Origin: Silene latifolia
Lineage: Eukaryota; Streptophyta; Magnoliopsida; Caryophyllales; Caryophyllaceae
Direction of reading: 5' to 3'
Assembly (NCBI RefSeq): GCF_048544455.1
Contig: NC_133538.1
Span: 23,732,469 to 23,796,468 of the forward strand
DNA: 64,000 nt
Shown: positions 34,446 to 46,490 of the stretch, piece by piece
Layout of the letters: every line of letters starts with the position of its first letter
How positions within the stretch are numbered: the stretch's first letter is position 1
The notes under the pieces: generated by a model
Told to the model about the DNA's origin: nothing
The model's database searches: none
What the model saw: only the letters and a program-made list of their open reading frames with translations
Translations under genes and position numbers: made by a program

Positions 34446-35399
34446 TGATGCGTGTCTTAAATATGATGTTTTACACTCTATTTTACACGCATTTTAGAGC
34501 TCATTCGTGTGGTTTAAGGCTACTATTTGCCCCATTTCGTCTACTTTCGTATTTTTATGTAATATTGCAGATTTATGGGAAATGAGTAGATATTGAGCTA
34601 AAACCGTCCCTGAGTACCTTGCACTAAATTTGACGTAAAGTATTTACTCAAGGGACGAGCTTGGTGCGTATTTCGAGGTCCGAAAGACAAATCCACGAGA
34701 ATTTAGAAGTCAAGTATCAGCTAAAGCAGTCGATCGACCGCTACCTATGGTCGATCGACCATACCACGACGTCCAGGAGCCACTGTTCAGAGCTTACCAG
34801 TCGATCGACCGGCCTCAGTGGTCGATCGACCAAGCCGCTAATATGCGTGAATTAAAAGATCAAGAATAAGCAAGCCCATAGTAGTTAGGTTTTGGAAATA
34901 AGAACTACGTTGTATTCTATATAACGTAAGCTAGGTTTTGAGAACAGGCATCAAGTTTTTATCAAGCTTTAATTTAGTTTTAGTTCTACTTTCATAATTA
35001 GGGTTCGAGATTATTGTTCTTCGATTAATAAAGTTCCTTTCGCTTTCGGTTTGGATCTGGCTCTATAATTCCTTTTCAGTATTCTTCTGTTCAGTTTCAT
35101 TGCTTATTTTATTCATAGTATAGAATTGCTCGTTAGTTTCCCGAAGCCGATTATCGTTTATTGTTGCTTGTTATTTAACTGTTTTAAGCATGAGTTCAGT
35201 AGTTTATTTCGTTAATATTATTGTTGTGTTTATCAATATCATCAGTAGCTAAATACCTTGTGCTAGGATGTAGAGGAACTGTAGGTTAGGCGGCATTAGT
35301 TTGTACACCCTGAAATCGCATACCGGTCGATCGACTGGGTTCCCTGGTCGATCGACTGGCCACATGCGGTTTTGCTTCGTTTTAATTGACTTAAATTCT
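34446..35399 (+). mobile_element. Athila-like LTR, family E, 3'-truncated
   Basis: Begins TGATGCGTGTC inside the element-F sequence and is cut by the duplication junction. Same family as 36737-38240 and as the minus-strand LTR ending at 62960. A four-palindrome cassette lies at 34728-34832 and a palindrome pair at 35325-35358. Confidence 0.8.
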
Positions 35400-37690
35400 A
35401 TTCCATAATAACTATAATTGTTTGTATGACTCATTAATGTGATTATACCATGTTCCCCTTTGAACCCATGACACCCTAGTGTTTTTTATCAATTGTTTAC
35501 ATCTCTACTTATTTGCTTTGCTTTTATTTGATTACATTTTCATCATAGTAGTTTACTTTTCAACTCAAATCCAATCGTGACACCAAGACATAGCTACTTT
35601 GCATTAGATAACTATTTGATAAACCGTCCCTTGGGATCCGACCATTACTTACTCCTTTACTAAGTTGTTTGTTAAGTTTACAAATCTCTTTTGGTAGTTT
35701 AACGACCTATCAAAAAATGGCGTCATTGCGAGGGACGGGTGTATTGTTGAATTATTATCTTTATTTGCTTTTAGTTATGTATTTGTCTTAAAGGACCTTG
35801 GTTCCTTCACACTTCTTTTAATTGCTTTAAATGTCTACATTTATGCTCAACCAAGATGAGGATGAACCATTTAGCATGTACCATGATAGATTCAATGATT
35901 ATATGTCTCATGCTTGGTTTGATGATTTCATTCTATCTAATTGGGAAGCCCGATATGCTTTATATGATGGTATGAGTCTAGGAACCTGCATATTGCCTAA
36001 TTACATGAGTGGCGATAGAACTTTCAAAATGAGTTGCGAAGACTTTTTGTCATTCATAGATTTTATGGCAAGACAATGTGCGAGACCTTCCCGTATTGAG
36101 TTTCTTAAAAGGGTCAAAGATGATTTAATAGAAAAAGCTATCATCGTGTTTCAAACATACATGTATGATGATAGTGAAACTTGTGAAAATGAGATGTACT
36201 CCCCCATTCACTACCTAAGAAAAAAATTTTCTCCCCCATGGGAAGATGATGTTATGGATGATGATAGCGATTACGATGATGAGTATGTTATAGATTATGA
36301 ATCAACCAAGGCATCCATGTTGTCTAGTCATTCATCTATTGACTTGGGTATGCGTTTCTATGATGAAGAGGAGCTTGTGCGTCACTCTTGCCCTATGAAA
36401 CTCATGGAGGATATTTTTGATTTGTGTGTAGGTGGCAACAATAATTGGGAGGAGGAAACCGATGCGAACAAGGTAAAAGATGATGCGGTCAACAACCTCT
36501 TTAATGAAGAAAGCGTGTAGAGTCCATTCTCAATATTCAATCTGCTAAGCCCTTACATTTGGGATGAACCTTTCACCCTCATAGACTCCACTTCAATGGG
36601 CAATGATTATACTTGTCAAGAAAAAGGGACAAGCTACTTTCTTCATGCGACCAAGAGCATCAATCATTATTTCATAAGGAAATTGTTCAATGGCATGGTG
36701 CATCGTAAAGTGTTATGCTATGCTAGTCAAGCTCATTGATGCGTGTCTTAAATATGATGTTTTACACTCTATTTTACACGCATTTTAGAGCTCATTCATG
36801 TGGTTTAAGGCTACTATTTGCCCCATTTCGTCTACTTTCGTATTTTTATGTAATATTGCAGATTTATGGGAAATGAGTAGATATTGAGCTAAAACCGTCC
36901 CTGAGTACCTTGCACTAAATTTGACGTAAAGTATTTACTCAAGGGACGAACTTGGTGCGTATTTCGAGGTCCGAAAGACAAATCCACGAGAATTTAGAAG
37001 TCAAGTATGAGCTAAAGCAGTCGATCGACCGCTACCTATGGTCGATCGACCATACCACGACTTCCAGGAGCCACTGTTCAGAGCTTACCAGTCGATCGAC
37101 CGGCCTCAGTGGTCGATCGACCAAGCCGCTAATCTGCGTGAATTAAAAGATCGAGAATAAGCAAGTCCATAGTAGTTAGGTTTTGGAAATAAGAACTACG
37201 TTCTATTCTATATAACGTAAGCTAGGTTTTGAGAACAGGCATCAAGTTTTTATCAAGCTTTAATTTAGTTTTAGTTCTACTTTCATAATTAGGGTTCGAG
37301 ATTATTGTTCTTCGATTAATAAAGTTCCTTTCGCTTTCGGTTTGGATCTGGCTCTATAATTCCTTTTCAGTATTCTTCTGTTCAGTTTCATTGCTTATTT
37401 TTTTCATAGTATAGAATTGCTCGTTAGTTTCCCGAAGCCGATTATCGTTTATTGTTGCTTGTTATTTAACTGTTTTAAGCATGAGTTCAGTAGTTTATTT
37501 CGTTAATATTATTGTTGTGTTTATCAATATCATCAGTAGCTAAATACCTTGTGCTAGGATGTAGAGGAACTGTAGGTTAGGCGGCATTAGTTTGTACACC
37601 CTGAAATCGCATACCGGTCGATCGACTGGGTTCCCTGGTCGATCGACTGGCCACATGCGGTTTTGCTTCGTTTTAATTGACTTAAATTCT
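35400..37690. repeat. 2291-bp tandem duplication, copy 2
   Basis: Near-identical to 33109-35399: I count about 15 single-base differences, all outside the 690-bp ORF. After about 37690 the E-family LTR continues to its natural end, so this copy carries the original right flank. Confidence 0.9.
35831..36520 (+). CDS. Athila-like Gag fragment, copy 2
   Basis: Nucleotide-identical duplicate of 33540-34229, with the same 229-residue product and the same spacing to its primer-site copy (35718). See the finding on the absence of differences within the ORF. Confidence 0.55.
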   Translation: MSTFMLNQDEDEPFSMYHDRFNDYMSHAWFDDFILSNWEARYALYDGMSLGTCILPNYMSGDRTFKMSCEDFLSFIDFMARQCARPSRIEFLKRVKDDLIEKAIIVFQTYMYDDSETCENEMYSPIHYLRKKFSPPWEDDVMDDDSDYDDEYVIDYESTKASMLSSHSSIDLGMRFYDEEELVRHSCPMKLMEDIFDLCVGGNNNWEEETDANKVKDDAVNNLFNEESV

Positions 37691-38240
37691 ATATTTGATG
37701 AATCGAGTGCACGCGACTAATTGAATGCTTAGTATTTGACTGATCCATTAGATCGGAAGATAGGGAAGGTTGTCAGACTACCAATTAAAATGACTAAACT
37801 ATGCTAAGGTCGAAAGATAGTTAAAGTTTAGGTTATTAGTCACTTTTCAAGACGAGAGTCAGTACTAGTGATATTAGGGACCCGTAGCGAGATCGAAAGA
37901 CGCTGCTTGTTAAGAGTGGACCGAGAGGACCTCTTGTTTTCCCGCCTCATGTGTTTATTTCAGACCTACTTAGTATGCTGTCGCCGAAACTATAGTGAAC
38001 CGACCATCTCAGCACCCCTTTAATTCTTGATTTCATTTATTGTTTAGTTTATTTTACTTTTATTGCCTTAGCTATAGACCACTCAAATCAATCAACCCCC
38101 ACTTTCGTTATCTTAGACTGAAATTAACCAACTAATAATTACATCTGCCTCTCTGTGGTTCGACCCTGTTACCACTAGCTTCTGTTAGTTTTGATAGGTA
38201 TTATAAATATTATTTTTGGTATTCACAACGACGGGTATCA
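36737..38240 (+). mobile_element. 5' LTR of Athila-like element E
   Basis: 1504 bp, TGATGCGTGTC...GACGGGTATCA, followed five bases later by a primer site. It carries the palindrome cassette at 37019-37123 and a pair at 37616-37649, at the same offsets as in the other E-family LTRs. The short plus-strand open frames are readings of the cassette. Confidence 0.85.
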
Positions 38241-38245
38241 AATTT

Positions 38246-38263
38246 TGGCGCCGTTTCCGGGGA
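38246..38263 (+). other. Primer binding site of element E
   Basis: TGGCGCCGTTTCCGGGGA, one base from the usual Athila form TGGCGCCGTTGCCGGGGA (tRNA-Asp class, from memory). Confidence 0.85.
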
Positions 38264-38366
38264 GGCAATTGTTCTAATTTTTAGTTGTTTTATTTTAGTG
38301 TGCTTCTTAGTTTAAGGGACATCTGTTCCTTAAACTATTCTCATATTCTTTTTGTAGTTTCCTCTT

Positions 38367-41300
38367 ATGCGCCGGTCACAGGGTGGTGAATTAGTACCGT
38401 TCAATCCTGAGATTGAGAAGAGTTTGCGCGAGTTGAGACGATCATCTAGGATATTGCCGACAGAGGAAGAGCTGTGTACTTAGTCTAGTTACTACGAGAA
38501 CGAGCTGTTCGAGGAGGACCCACCTTCATCACCTATTTCTACTTCATCAGCTGAGACCGTCACTTCTCCAGATTTTCTAGAGATGGCTGAAGAAGCAACT
38601 ATAGCAAGTCACTCGAGCCGACAGTACCGCAAATCTATACAAGGGGTTCGAATTACGGAGTGATAGAAAATTCGAACCGAAGCCTTCTTATATCAACTTG
38701 GTTGAGAGAAACCAATTCGGGAGCCGCAAATGAAGATGCGCCAAGCATATGGAGATATTTATTGATTATTGCTCGCTCTATACCCCGTCGACCGGTGTGA
38801 CCCAGGACCAGGTGAAGGAGACAATGTTTATATTCTCACTCCGTGATGCTGCAAGGGAGTGGTATAGAGACCTGGACCGAGCTGCTAACGGGATCACCGA
38901 CTGGAATTCTTTGGCCTTGGCATTCTACAAGAAATATTTCTCTGCCTCGAAGACAAATTCTATTAGAGCTCAGATCACGAGCTTTAAACAGGGTCCTGAT
39001 GAGAACTTTCATGAGGCATGGGTCCGTTTCAAGAAGTCAGCGCACCATTCCGCATCATGGGTTTGAGAAGTGGAGCCTGTGCAATCGCCTACAATGGGCT
39101 CTATGACGATCGAGGGCTATCCTGGATGCGGCAGCCAGTGGCCGATTCCAGGAGAATATGGGAGAAACTAAGGGGTGGAAGATCATTGATGAGTTGGCCA
39201 CCCATAAAGCAGAGTATGGAAATTCCAGGGGAAATCAAAGGAAAGCTGCTGAATCTCCTTCTGTAGCTGCATTAGAGGCTCTCACGGTGAGATTTGATAA
39301 GTATAACTTGGGAGGAGCTTCAAAAGGAGGGATCTACCATGTAAATGCTGTCTCAGACCGTCCTTCCATCTTCAAAAGATGTGGAGCTGATTGACATGTT
39401 TCAGATAACTGTCCTAATCCCTTTGAGTCTTGCGCTGCCTTTCAACATTATAGGCAGACAAACACTTACTATGAGCCGAATGTCCATCCTAATCCGAGGT
39501 GGAGCAGCCAAAATGTCTTAAATCCGACTCAACCTTCACAGCAGCAGCAGAATTATGTGCCCCCTTATAAGCAACAACAGTTCCAAAAGCCCCCGTATGT
39601 CCCTCAGCAACAACAGCAATCCCAAAATTCTGAGTTTGCCGAACTTAAGAACTTGTTGCTAAAAGAATCCCAACCTAGAGAGGCCGGGATGAAGATGTTG
39701 GAGAGCTAAATTGCTCAATTGGCAAGCAAGAATACAACCCGAGCTCCGGGACATTTACCGACGCAGACGGAGCAGAAAGAGACCTTTAATGCTATCACCT
39801 TGAGGTGTGGGTCTACCCTTGATGTGCCCATTATGGTTGAGGACGTCACTGAAAAGGATGAGGCAGAACCAAGCAAGGAGAAGGCTGTGACGAACAAAAA
39901 CAAGAAAAAGACGATCAGCAGGTATGTCAGTCGATCGACTGACATACCCAGTCGATCGACTGGTCCGCGATAACCAGAAGCTACTGTTCCTATAGAAGTT
40001 AGTCGATCGACTGACCAACCTGGTCGATCGACTGACAGTGCTGCTGATAGTGATTCTTTTCGTCCTCCAATGCCTAATAACTTGAGGGATCACTTGTTTC
40101 AGGGTACTACTGCCCCGAAAATATTGAGGACGGACCCGACTGCTGATGGGTCCGTTCCGGTTCCGAAGTACGACCCTTTGTCGATTATTGGTTCACATTT
40201 GAGACGGTCTGAAGAGGGGTCAAGCTACAACAAGGAGAAGGTGGTGGACTTTCAGCCTAAATCCACCGATGCCGGCATGAGAGATTTAGAGGAGAGGGCT
40301 AAGTTGCTACTTTCAGCCCCGTATCCGGAGAGATTAGTGCCGACGAAGGAACAGGTATCATTTAATAAGTTTGAAAATGTTATTCGTAGTTTAAACGTAC
40401 AAGTTCCTTTTCTTGAGTTAGTCATTCAATTGCCTGCTTATATGAAATTCATGAAGTAACTCTTATCTAAAAAGAAGTCACTTGAAACTGTGCACACTGT
40501 CGCACTCACTGAGGAATCATGCTCTTACTTGACCCATACTGCACCCCTTAAGCTAGAAGACCCGGGTAGTTTTTCAGTCCTATGTAATATTGGCACTTTT
40601 CCTATTGAGAAGGCCTTATGTGACCTAGGAGCCAGTATTAGTGTGATGCCTTTGAGTCTTGCTAGGAAGTTAAAGTTGAATAGGTTTGCAGTCACCAACA
40701 TGACAAGATGAGATGGTCGACCGTTCTGCGGTCCAGCCAATAGGAGTCTTAGAGGACATTCCCGTGCAAATAGGGAAGTTCTTCTTCCCTGTTGACTTTG
40801 TAGTACTTGATATGCCCGAAGATGCCTACATTCCTATTATTCTAGGTAGACCATTCCTGCACACTGCTGGTGTAGTTATTGATGTTGGTTCGGGTAATTT
40901 GACCTTTAAGGTAGGGAAGCACTCCATTGTCTTTGCCCAGACAGCTAGAAAGAAAGACCTCATGTGGCCCATCACTTGCAATACGGTTTCTGAAAAGAAA
41001 TCTTATTTTATACTTCCTGATATGCCTATATCTATCCCTACTCCTGTTGTGACACTTTCGCCCCAGACTGGGAGCAAAGTGGAGGAAGATTCTTCTGTTT
41101 TAGATATTGCAGGAGGTGGTTTGGGGAAGGAAAAGCCGCATGTCGCTCCAGCTGTGAAGGAGCCAATCTTTCAAAGAGGCGGTCTAGGACGCCTTAGCTA
41201 TGGCACAGATGAGGAGCCCGAATATGAGCCAGTCAAAGCAACGGAGTCTGATCTGGATTCCGACGAGTCCGAAGAGGTCATTGAATGGGAAGATGTCCGA

Positions 41301-41438
41301 CATGCTGATCCGTTGAGTTCTGCGGATACTGGAGCTCAGAAGAGTGCAGCTGAGAAGATGAGAACTATTGAGGCTACCTCTTGTAGCCAGAAGCCGACCA
41401 AGTGGGCCATTCCGTGGCCATTCTTGATCAACTATTAG
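38367..41438 (+). pseudogene. Athila-like gag-protease, broken, no polymerase
   Basis: Starts at the ATG at 38367 (MRRSQGGELVPF). Recognisable parts are the gag capsid domain (38749-39066: 'FSLRDAAREWYRDL', 'FYKKYFSASKTN', 'ENFHEAWVRFK'), one knuckle near 39380-39420 broken by a stop, Gln-rich sequence, the 'NVQVPFLELVIQLPAYMKFMK' segment typical of Athila before protease, and the aspartic protease (CDLGASISVMP at about 40619, 'IILGRPFL' near 40835). At least five in-frame stops (near 38481, 39392, 39707, 39970 and 40457) and frameshifts (near 38745, about 39060-39160, and 40710) kill it. A palindrome cassette sits inside the frame at 39929-40034. No RT, RNase H or integrase follows, so most of pol was deleted or never present. 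Confidence 0.8.
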
Positions 41439-42687
41439 TTGATTAACACTTTTTCAAAAACTATACACTTTATTGCTTTCATTGAACTTTTTATTGTTTT
41501 GTGTGCGCAAGACTTCGCATTTTAAGTTTGCTTAGTATTTTTAGTACTTTATACCGTTACTTTGGGTTTTTCGCAATTTTTGGCGCGGTATTATGTGCGT
41601 TTGAAGGTTTATAGACCATATAGCTCAAGTTCTCGAGCTAATTCAAAGAAATCAGGAAATTACAGCAGTATTTCCAGTCGATCGACCGCCTACCCTGGTC
41701 AATCGACTGAGGTGCGACTACCAGGAGCTTCTATTCCTGTTCATTGCAGTCGATCGACTGCCTGCTATGGTAGATCGACCGTTGTCGCTGCTGTACCTGT
41801 TCACGACCTTTCCCCTGTTGTATTTGGTCGTTTTGCGGAATTGAGGGAGTCTTTCCTCCTCTTTATTTTCCGACATAACTTCGTTTTCTTCAATTTCTTT
41901 ATCTTATGCACGTAACTACCGCTCCCACACTGCTTTCTCGGTTTTATGCGTGGTATTGTTGTATTTTCAGGTACCTTTTAGTAGCACTGCTGGGTACTGA
42001 AACCTCCTAGCTGACGCTGGTTTGGGGATGTTTCCTTTTGCTGCGCTTAAAGTCTTGTGAGTTCCTGTCCTTACTTCATATCTTATTTACTTAATTTTCT
42101 CGCAAATTCCCGTTTTCATTTTCTTCATTACACGATTTTGCACAATGGGGACATTGTGCGATTTGGTTTGGGGAATGGTTTTGCGTTGCATTTCATATGT
42201 TTTTGCGTTCACCTTTACATTTTGTCTTGCATTGTTGTTTAATTTCTCCATATTTACAGAAAATTCAAAAAATTGAAAAATTTCAACAAAACTCAAAAAA
42301 TGCACGTTTATTTTAGCATATAGGTCGAGTCGGAACGGTAGTATTTCATTGATGACATTGCATTTGCATCTGTTTTATCGCCTAAGCCTTGCTAATTGAC
42401 ATGTTATTAGTAGAATCAATTGCATAGTCTACGAGTTTTTGTTAAATTACTTGCTGGACTTGAAATTTGACTTAGAAACTTGGCAAACTACAACATTTTC
42501 TGAGATTTACAGCCTATAACTGGTGACATTCATGACCAGTTTATCTAGGATGTGAGTAGTTACTCCTTATGAGACACGTTTCATTAATTTTCATAAATAT
42601 GAACTTAATCTACTTAATACCTGTTTGCATTCGGTTTGTGGTTTGTTGACACATGTGGTAGAGGTCCCCTTTTTCTCATCTTACCCA
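41439..42687 (+). other. 3' non-coding region of element E
   Basis: No gene. A palindrome cassette lies at 41676-41781. From about 42540 the sequence matches the reverse complement of 63870-64000 ('GTGAGTAGT', 'GAGACA(C/T)GTT', 'GCATTCGGTTTGTGGT'), so it is element 3' internal DNA. It stops before any plus-strand 3' LTR and is replaced by an inverted LTR at 42695. Confidence 0.6.
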
Positions 42688-42694
42688 CAAAATT

Positions 42695-43858
42695 TGATAC
42701 CGTCGTTTTGTATCAAAATTTAAATTTATAAATCCAAACTAAGACTATAGCTAGTGATAGTAAGGGTCGAACCACAGAGAGACAAGATCAATTTTGTTTG
42801 CGATTTCCATGACTAAGGTCAGGTCAAGAAGATAGCAGAGGTCTTGTATTATGGTCTCGAGGAACATGAGCAAGTCTTTCGATCAATGCTCAATAACCTT
42901 ACGGTCTTCTAATTCCCAAGAATTTCTCGAAGCTTTCGCTAAAAGGAAATTTCAACCCCAATGAAAGCCTAGCCTACTAATCTTTCAATCTAGTAAGACG
43001 GGTTTATCAAGGGTAATAAGATCGATACAGAAGAATTCATACTAACAAAACAACCCTAATTTATGCCATGGCTCACCTCGTTCCCAATCAATAAAATTAG
43101 CTATGCATGATTAAAACTATAACAATTTCAAAATTGAAAACAAAGTATGAGATCGACATAACTGAAATTGAACTTAAGACGGAAGATTAAAACTGGATTT
43201 CTTGAATAAAAACTAGTAACAACAAGAATTGATTTGACAAGAAATAAAAGAGGAAGGAAATTTCATTAAAGCTTACTAATTAATTGATGAACAAAGTAGT
43301 TGAAATTCCGATCCGTCGTCTCCCAAAACTAGATCTAAACTATCGTTCTCTGATAATGAAAAACATAACCTAAATTATTCACCTGTTCTCTGATAAACGA
43401 TGCCAAAAAGTTAATTACAGTTGGGCTTTTTATAAGTCTAACACGTAAAATCAATAACAGCTGCGAAACCTGGTCGATCGACTGAGTAACATGGTCGATC
43501 GACCAGCCAGAAACAATGCAGTAGCTCCTGCTGAAATTCCACGGTCGATCGACTGAAGAGCTTGGTCGATCGACCAACTGAGCTGTGCAGTAACCTCTTT
43601 TCCTCTTCAAATCAGCCACTTCACTCCAATGCACGCATCCCAAAGTGAGTGAGTACGAACTCCCTTCTTCCAAGCTTCTCTGAAGTTGCCTCCGGAGGAT
43701 GATTTAGGCTTGATTCAGCTCACTTCCACTCATTCCTACAATAAATCATAGAAATCACAAAGTATACCGTTTCGGGAGAAATAATAGCTTTAAGCTAACA
43801 AATACATATGGAAATACGTGCCAAAACTGCAAATAAAGTGTAGAATATACACGTATCA
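42695..43858 (-). mobile_element. Athila-like LTR G (inverted)
   Basis: 1164 bp; minus strand TGATACGTGTATAT...CGACGGTATCA. Right of it the minus strand reads GGTTTGGGGAGATT, the polypurine tract; left of it AATTTTG, the bases that precede the primer site in element E. It holds the four-palindrome cassette at 43472-43576, at the same offset from the LTR start as in family E. Shorter than family E LTRs. Confidence 0.75.
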
Positions 43859-44030
43859 AATCTCCCCAAACCAAACCTTACTTGTCCCCAAGCAAGCACT
43901 AAATGCAACTAAAAGGACCTAATGGAAAGGAGTATATCTCAGAGCTAACTACAAGTCAATGCTAAACCGTTTAATGCAAGTAATCAACTACTGCAAAGCT
44001 CAAAGCAAGTGAACAAATTTATGCATATCA
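43859..44030 (-). other. 3' internal end of element G
   Basis: Polypurine tract and about 170 bp homologous to 62961-63130 (both contain 'CTTGTCCCCAAGCAAG' and 'CTCAGAGCTAA'). It is broken off near 44030 by unrelated DNA. Confidence 0.65.
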
Positions 44031-46490
44031 TGGAATTAAATTGGGCCAAAGCCCAAATTTCGCTGAAAAGCAAAAGGGAGGCCTGGTTTAGGCACGAGCC
44101 ACCTGGCGATGCAAGCCGGCTTCCCTATTTCTTGTTAAAAAGACGCGAGGTTGAGCTGCGGATGATTATTCATCTTCAACCTCAAAAACTCGCCAAAATC
44201 GCCATTAAAGGACCTTCAAGCTTGCTTTCACTTGTGCCATTGTCAACAAATGTCATCTCAAGGTAAGTATTTCCTCTTGAATCCTTTCAAATTTGTTGAT
44301 TGTTAGCTTAGTTGAATTAGGGCGGATTTTGCCCTAAAAAAAATCGAATTAGGCGTTTTTGATTGAGCCAATTTCGAGTAAAATTGATGTTTGCATTAGG
44401 TTAGAAACCTGTTTAGGAGTATAGGGGTGCTTTTAGTTTTCATTTTGGTCCCCGTTCCCGCTCCCTAGGCTCGAAAAACGTGATTGAGGCGAGAAACCGT
44501 CTCATTTCACAATGCCAAGTTTATTTGCTTGGGTATTAGGTTCCACTAGATTTCATTGTAGTTGGGAAAACCCATGTTTGCCATCTAAGGACCTTCGTTG
44601 GATGTTTGCGGGCAAAATTGAATTTTTGCCTTTTGCGACGGTCTTACGTCTGACCAAATAAGCGCCTGTCTGGGCTTGAATTGAGTCAGTTTGCCTTGAA
44701 ATGGACCTTATTGGTAATTTAGGCCGTGTTGAAGCGTGATAAAATCACGTTTGCCTTTTTGCGGTCGTTTTTGAATTTATGACCGGCTCGGGCTCAAATT
44801 AGCGTATGAATTGCCTTTTTGAGCCGCAGAAAAATCCCCATTGTGTCAGGAATGTATTTCGGGTTATTGGCATACCTTGTATGGGTCTTGAAATGCTGTT
44901 TTTGTGGTTTTGACTCGTCTTTTGCTTGAAAAAAGGGGCGAGTCGTTTTTGTGTTTTTTTGTGAACCATTTTGTTTAGTTGGATTTTGGGCGGGATTGCC
45001 CTTGCTTTTGCATTGCAGGTTGTGCTGTTGTTTTTGGATTTATCCATTTCATGCCGTCGTAATGCCGAAATTTCGGATGACGTTTTTTTGTTTGTTTTTT
45101 TTTAATCGCAGCGTATCGTCTGGGACCGATGGGGTCCGTTGTTGAGTCTTTGGAGGAAGAAGTCGATCCTGGAGGGGATGTAGCGGCCGAGGGGGCTGCC
45201 GTATTCGAGGCGGTGGTAGAGGATGCTTCCGTAGAGGAGGATAGGCGGCTGATATGGCCGGTTTGTCCTTTTCGTTGTGGCTCATAGACAGGGTGGCTGA
45301 TGAGTGGGGGTCCGCACCAAAGTGGTGCATCGCATCATGGTTCTTGGCCTCCTCATCATCCAAAATCTGCCAGGCATTGTCTTCTTTTTTTGTCATGGAG
45401 CAGGAGCGGAGGGTTATCGTCATGGTAACCTCCTATGCTTTCGCTGTTGCTCCTCTGTTTCCCCTGTTGCTCTCTTTATTTTCCGTTTGAGAGGATAGAG
45501 AGTGCTTAGTTCGGTAGGTGGCGGTTAGCCCCCAGTTCGTTGTCTTAGGCCAGTGTCTGTATGATAGACGTTTGTTTTAGGCCGATGTCGTATGATGATG
45601 ACGCCTCTGTTTTTAGGCCAGTGTCCGTATGATAGACGTTTGTTTTAGGCCAGTGTCTGTATGATAGACGTTTGTTTTAGGCCAGTGTCTGTATGATAAA
45701 CGTTTGTTTAGGCCAGTGTCTGCATGATAGATGTTTGTCGATCTATTTTGCCTAAAGCGGTTTGTATATATGTGTTTTTTGGACTGTAGTTTGTTTTGTG
45801 ATTGTTGGCTTTTTTGTGTTGTGTTTCGGAGGAGCGCCGTTGGCTGTTGATTCTCCTTTTGCTTTGCACCAGTTCCTGCATCGTTAGTGTAGAAAACAGG
45901 CAACAGATAGCACATACGCATAAACGTAAACACGTAGAAGCAATTGAAAATATAAATTAACCAAGATGACCTGAAGTTAAAATTGAAATTTTGAAAATTC
46001 CGTGACAAATCGCCGCGTTTGGAATTCAAAATGAATTGATTTGAAAATTTGTGCAATTAACTCGTGTCGTGAATTAAATTGCATTGAAATTTTGAAAATT
46101 GACTCGAAAAATGCAAACTCAAACCGTCAGGAAAGAATTTTCAGAAAAGGATTTTTGCGAGTATATTTGGCTTTCGAGGTTAAGACTCGAATTTGTGAGT
46201 GCTTGAATTTTTGAGGAAAATTGATGTCGTGTTATCAATTTCCGATTTTGATTTTTGCCGGAAAATTGCGAAACGGCGAAAAATTTTCGGAATTCGACTG
46301 ACATGGAAACGATCCATCGCGGATCGGGTTGACTAGCCCTTCCCCCCTTTTAAAAAAGAAAGAAAAAATACGTATGTTTAAAGCTGCGTCATGGAAACCG
46401 TGTCAAATTTCGTAAAACGCGAAAAAAGGAAACGTGAGTGTGAGGAAACGCAAAATTTCCTGGATCATCCCGAAGAGACGCGAGGTTCCT
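44031..46490 (+). other. Unassigned 5' region before the DUF7745-like ORF, possible intron
   Basis: Begins with a GGC(A/G)CGAGCC module (44091). A good donor (AAG|GTAAGT, intron from 44263) and a T-rich acceptor ending at 45111 could define an 849-bp intron. A short GC-rich open stretch follows (ATG at 45129, about 53 codons, Glu/Val/Ala rich). No domain recognised. The region may be the leader of the element encoding 46846-48211. The minus-strand ORF at 45049-45423 is probably a shadow of GC-rich sequence. Confidence 0.35.
45548..45740. repeat. Tandem repeat of about 33 bp, five to six copies
   Basis: Unit like TAGGCCAGTGTCTGTATGAT followed by AGACGTTTGTTT. Each unit has a small inverted repeat GTCT...AGAC. 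The second unit is degenerate. Confidence 0.85.

Larger units (their letters stand above)
33109..35399. repeat. 2291-bp tandem duplication, copy 1
   Basis: Holds the end of LTR F, the primer site, the gag-like ORF and the first 954 bases of an E-family LTR. The next base begins copy 2. Only the bases AT are shared at the junction, so it looks like a non-homologous join or slippage, or an assembly artefact. Confidence 0.9.

Noticed and set aside
45049..45423. 124-codon minus-strand ORF near 45.2 kb
   Set aside because: GC-rich antisense stretch with biased Pro/Arg/His composition and no recognisable domain.
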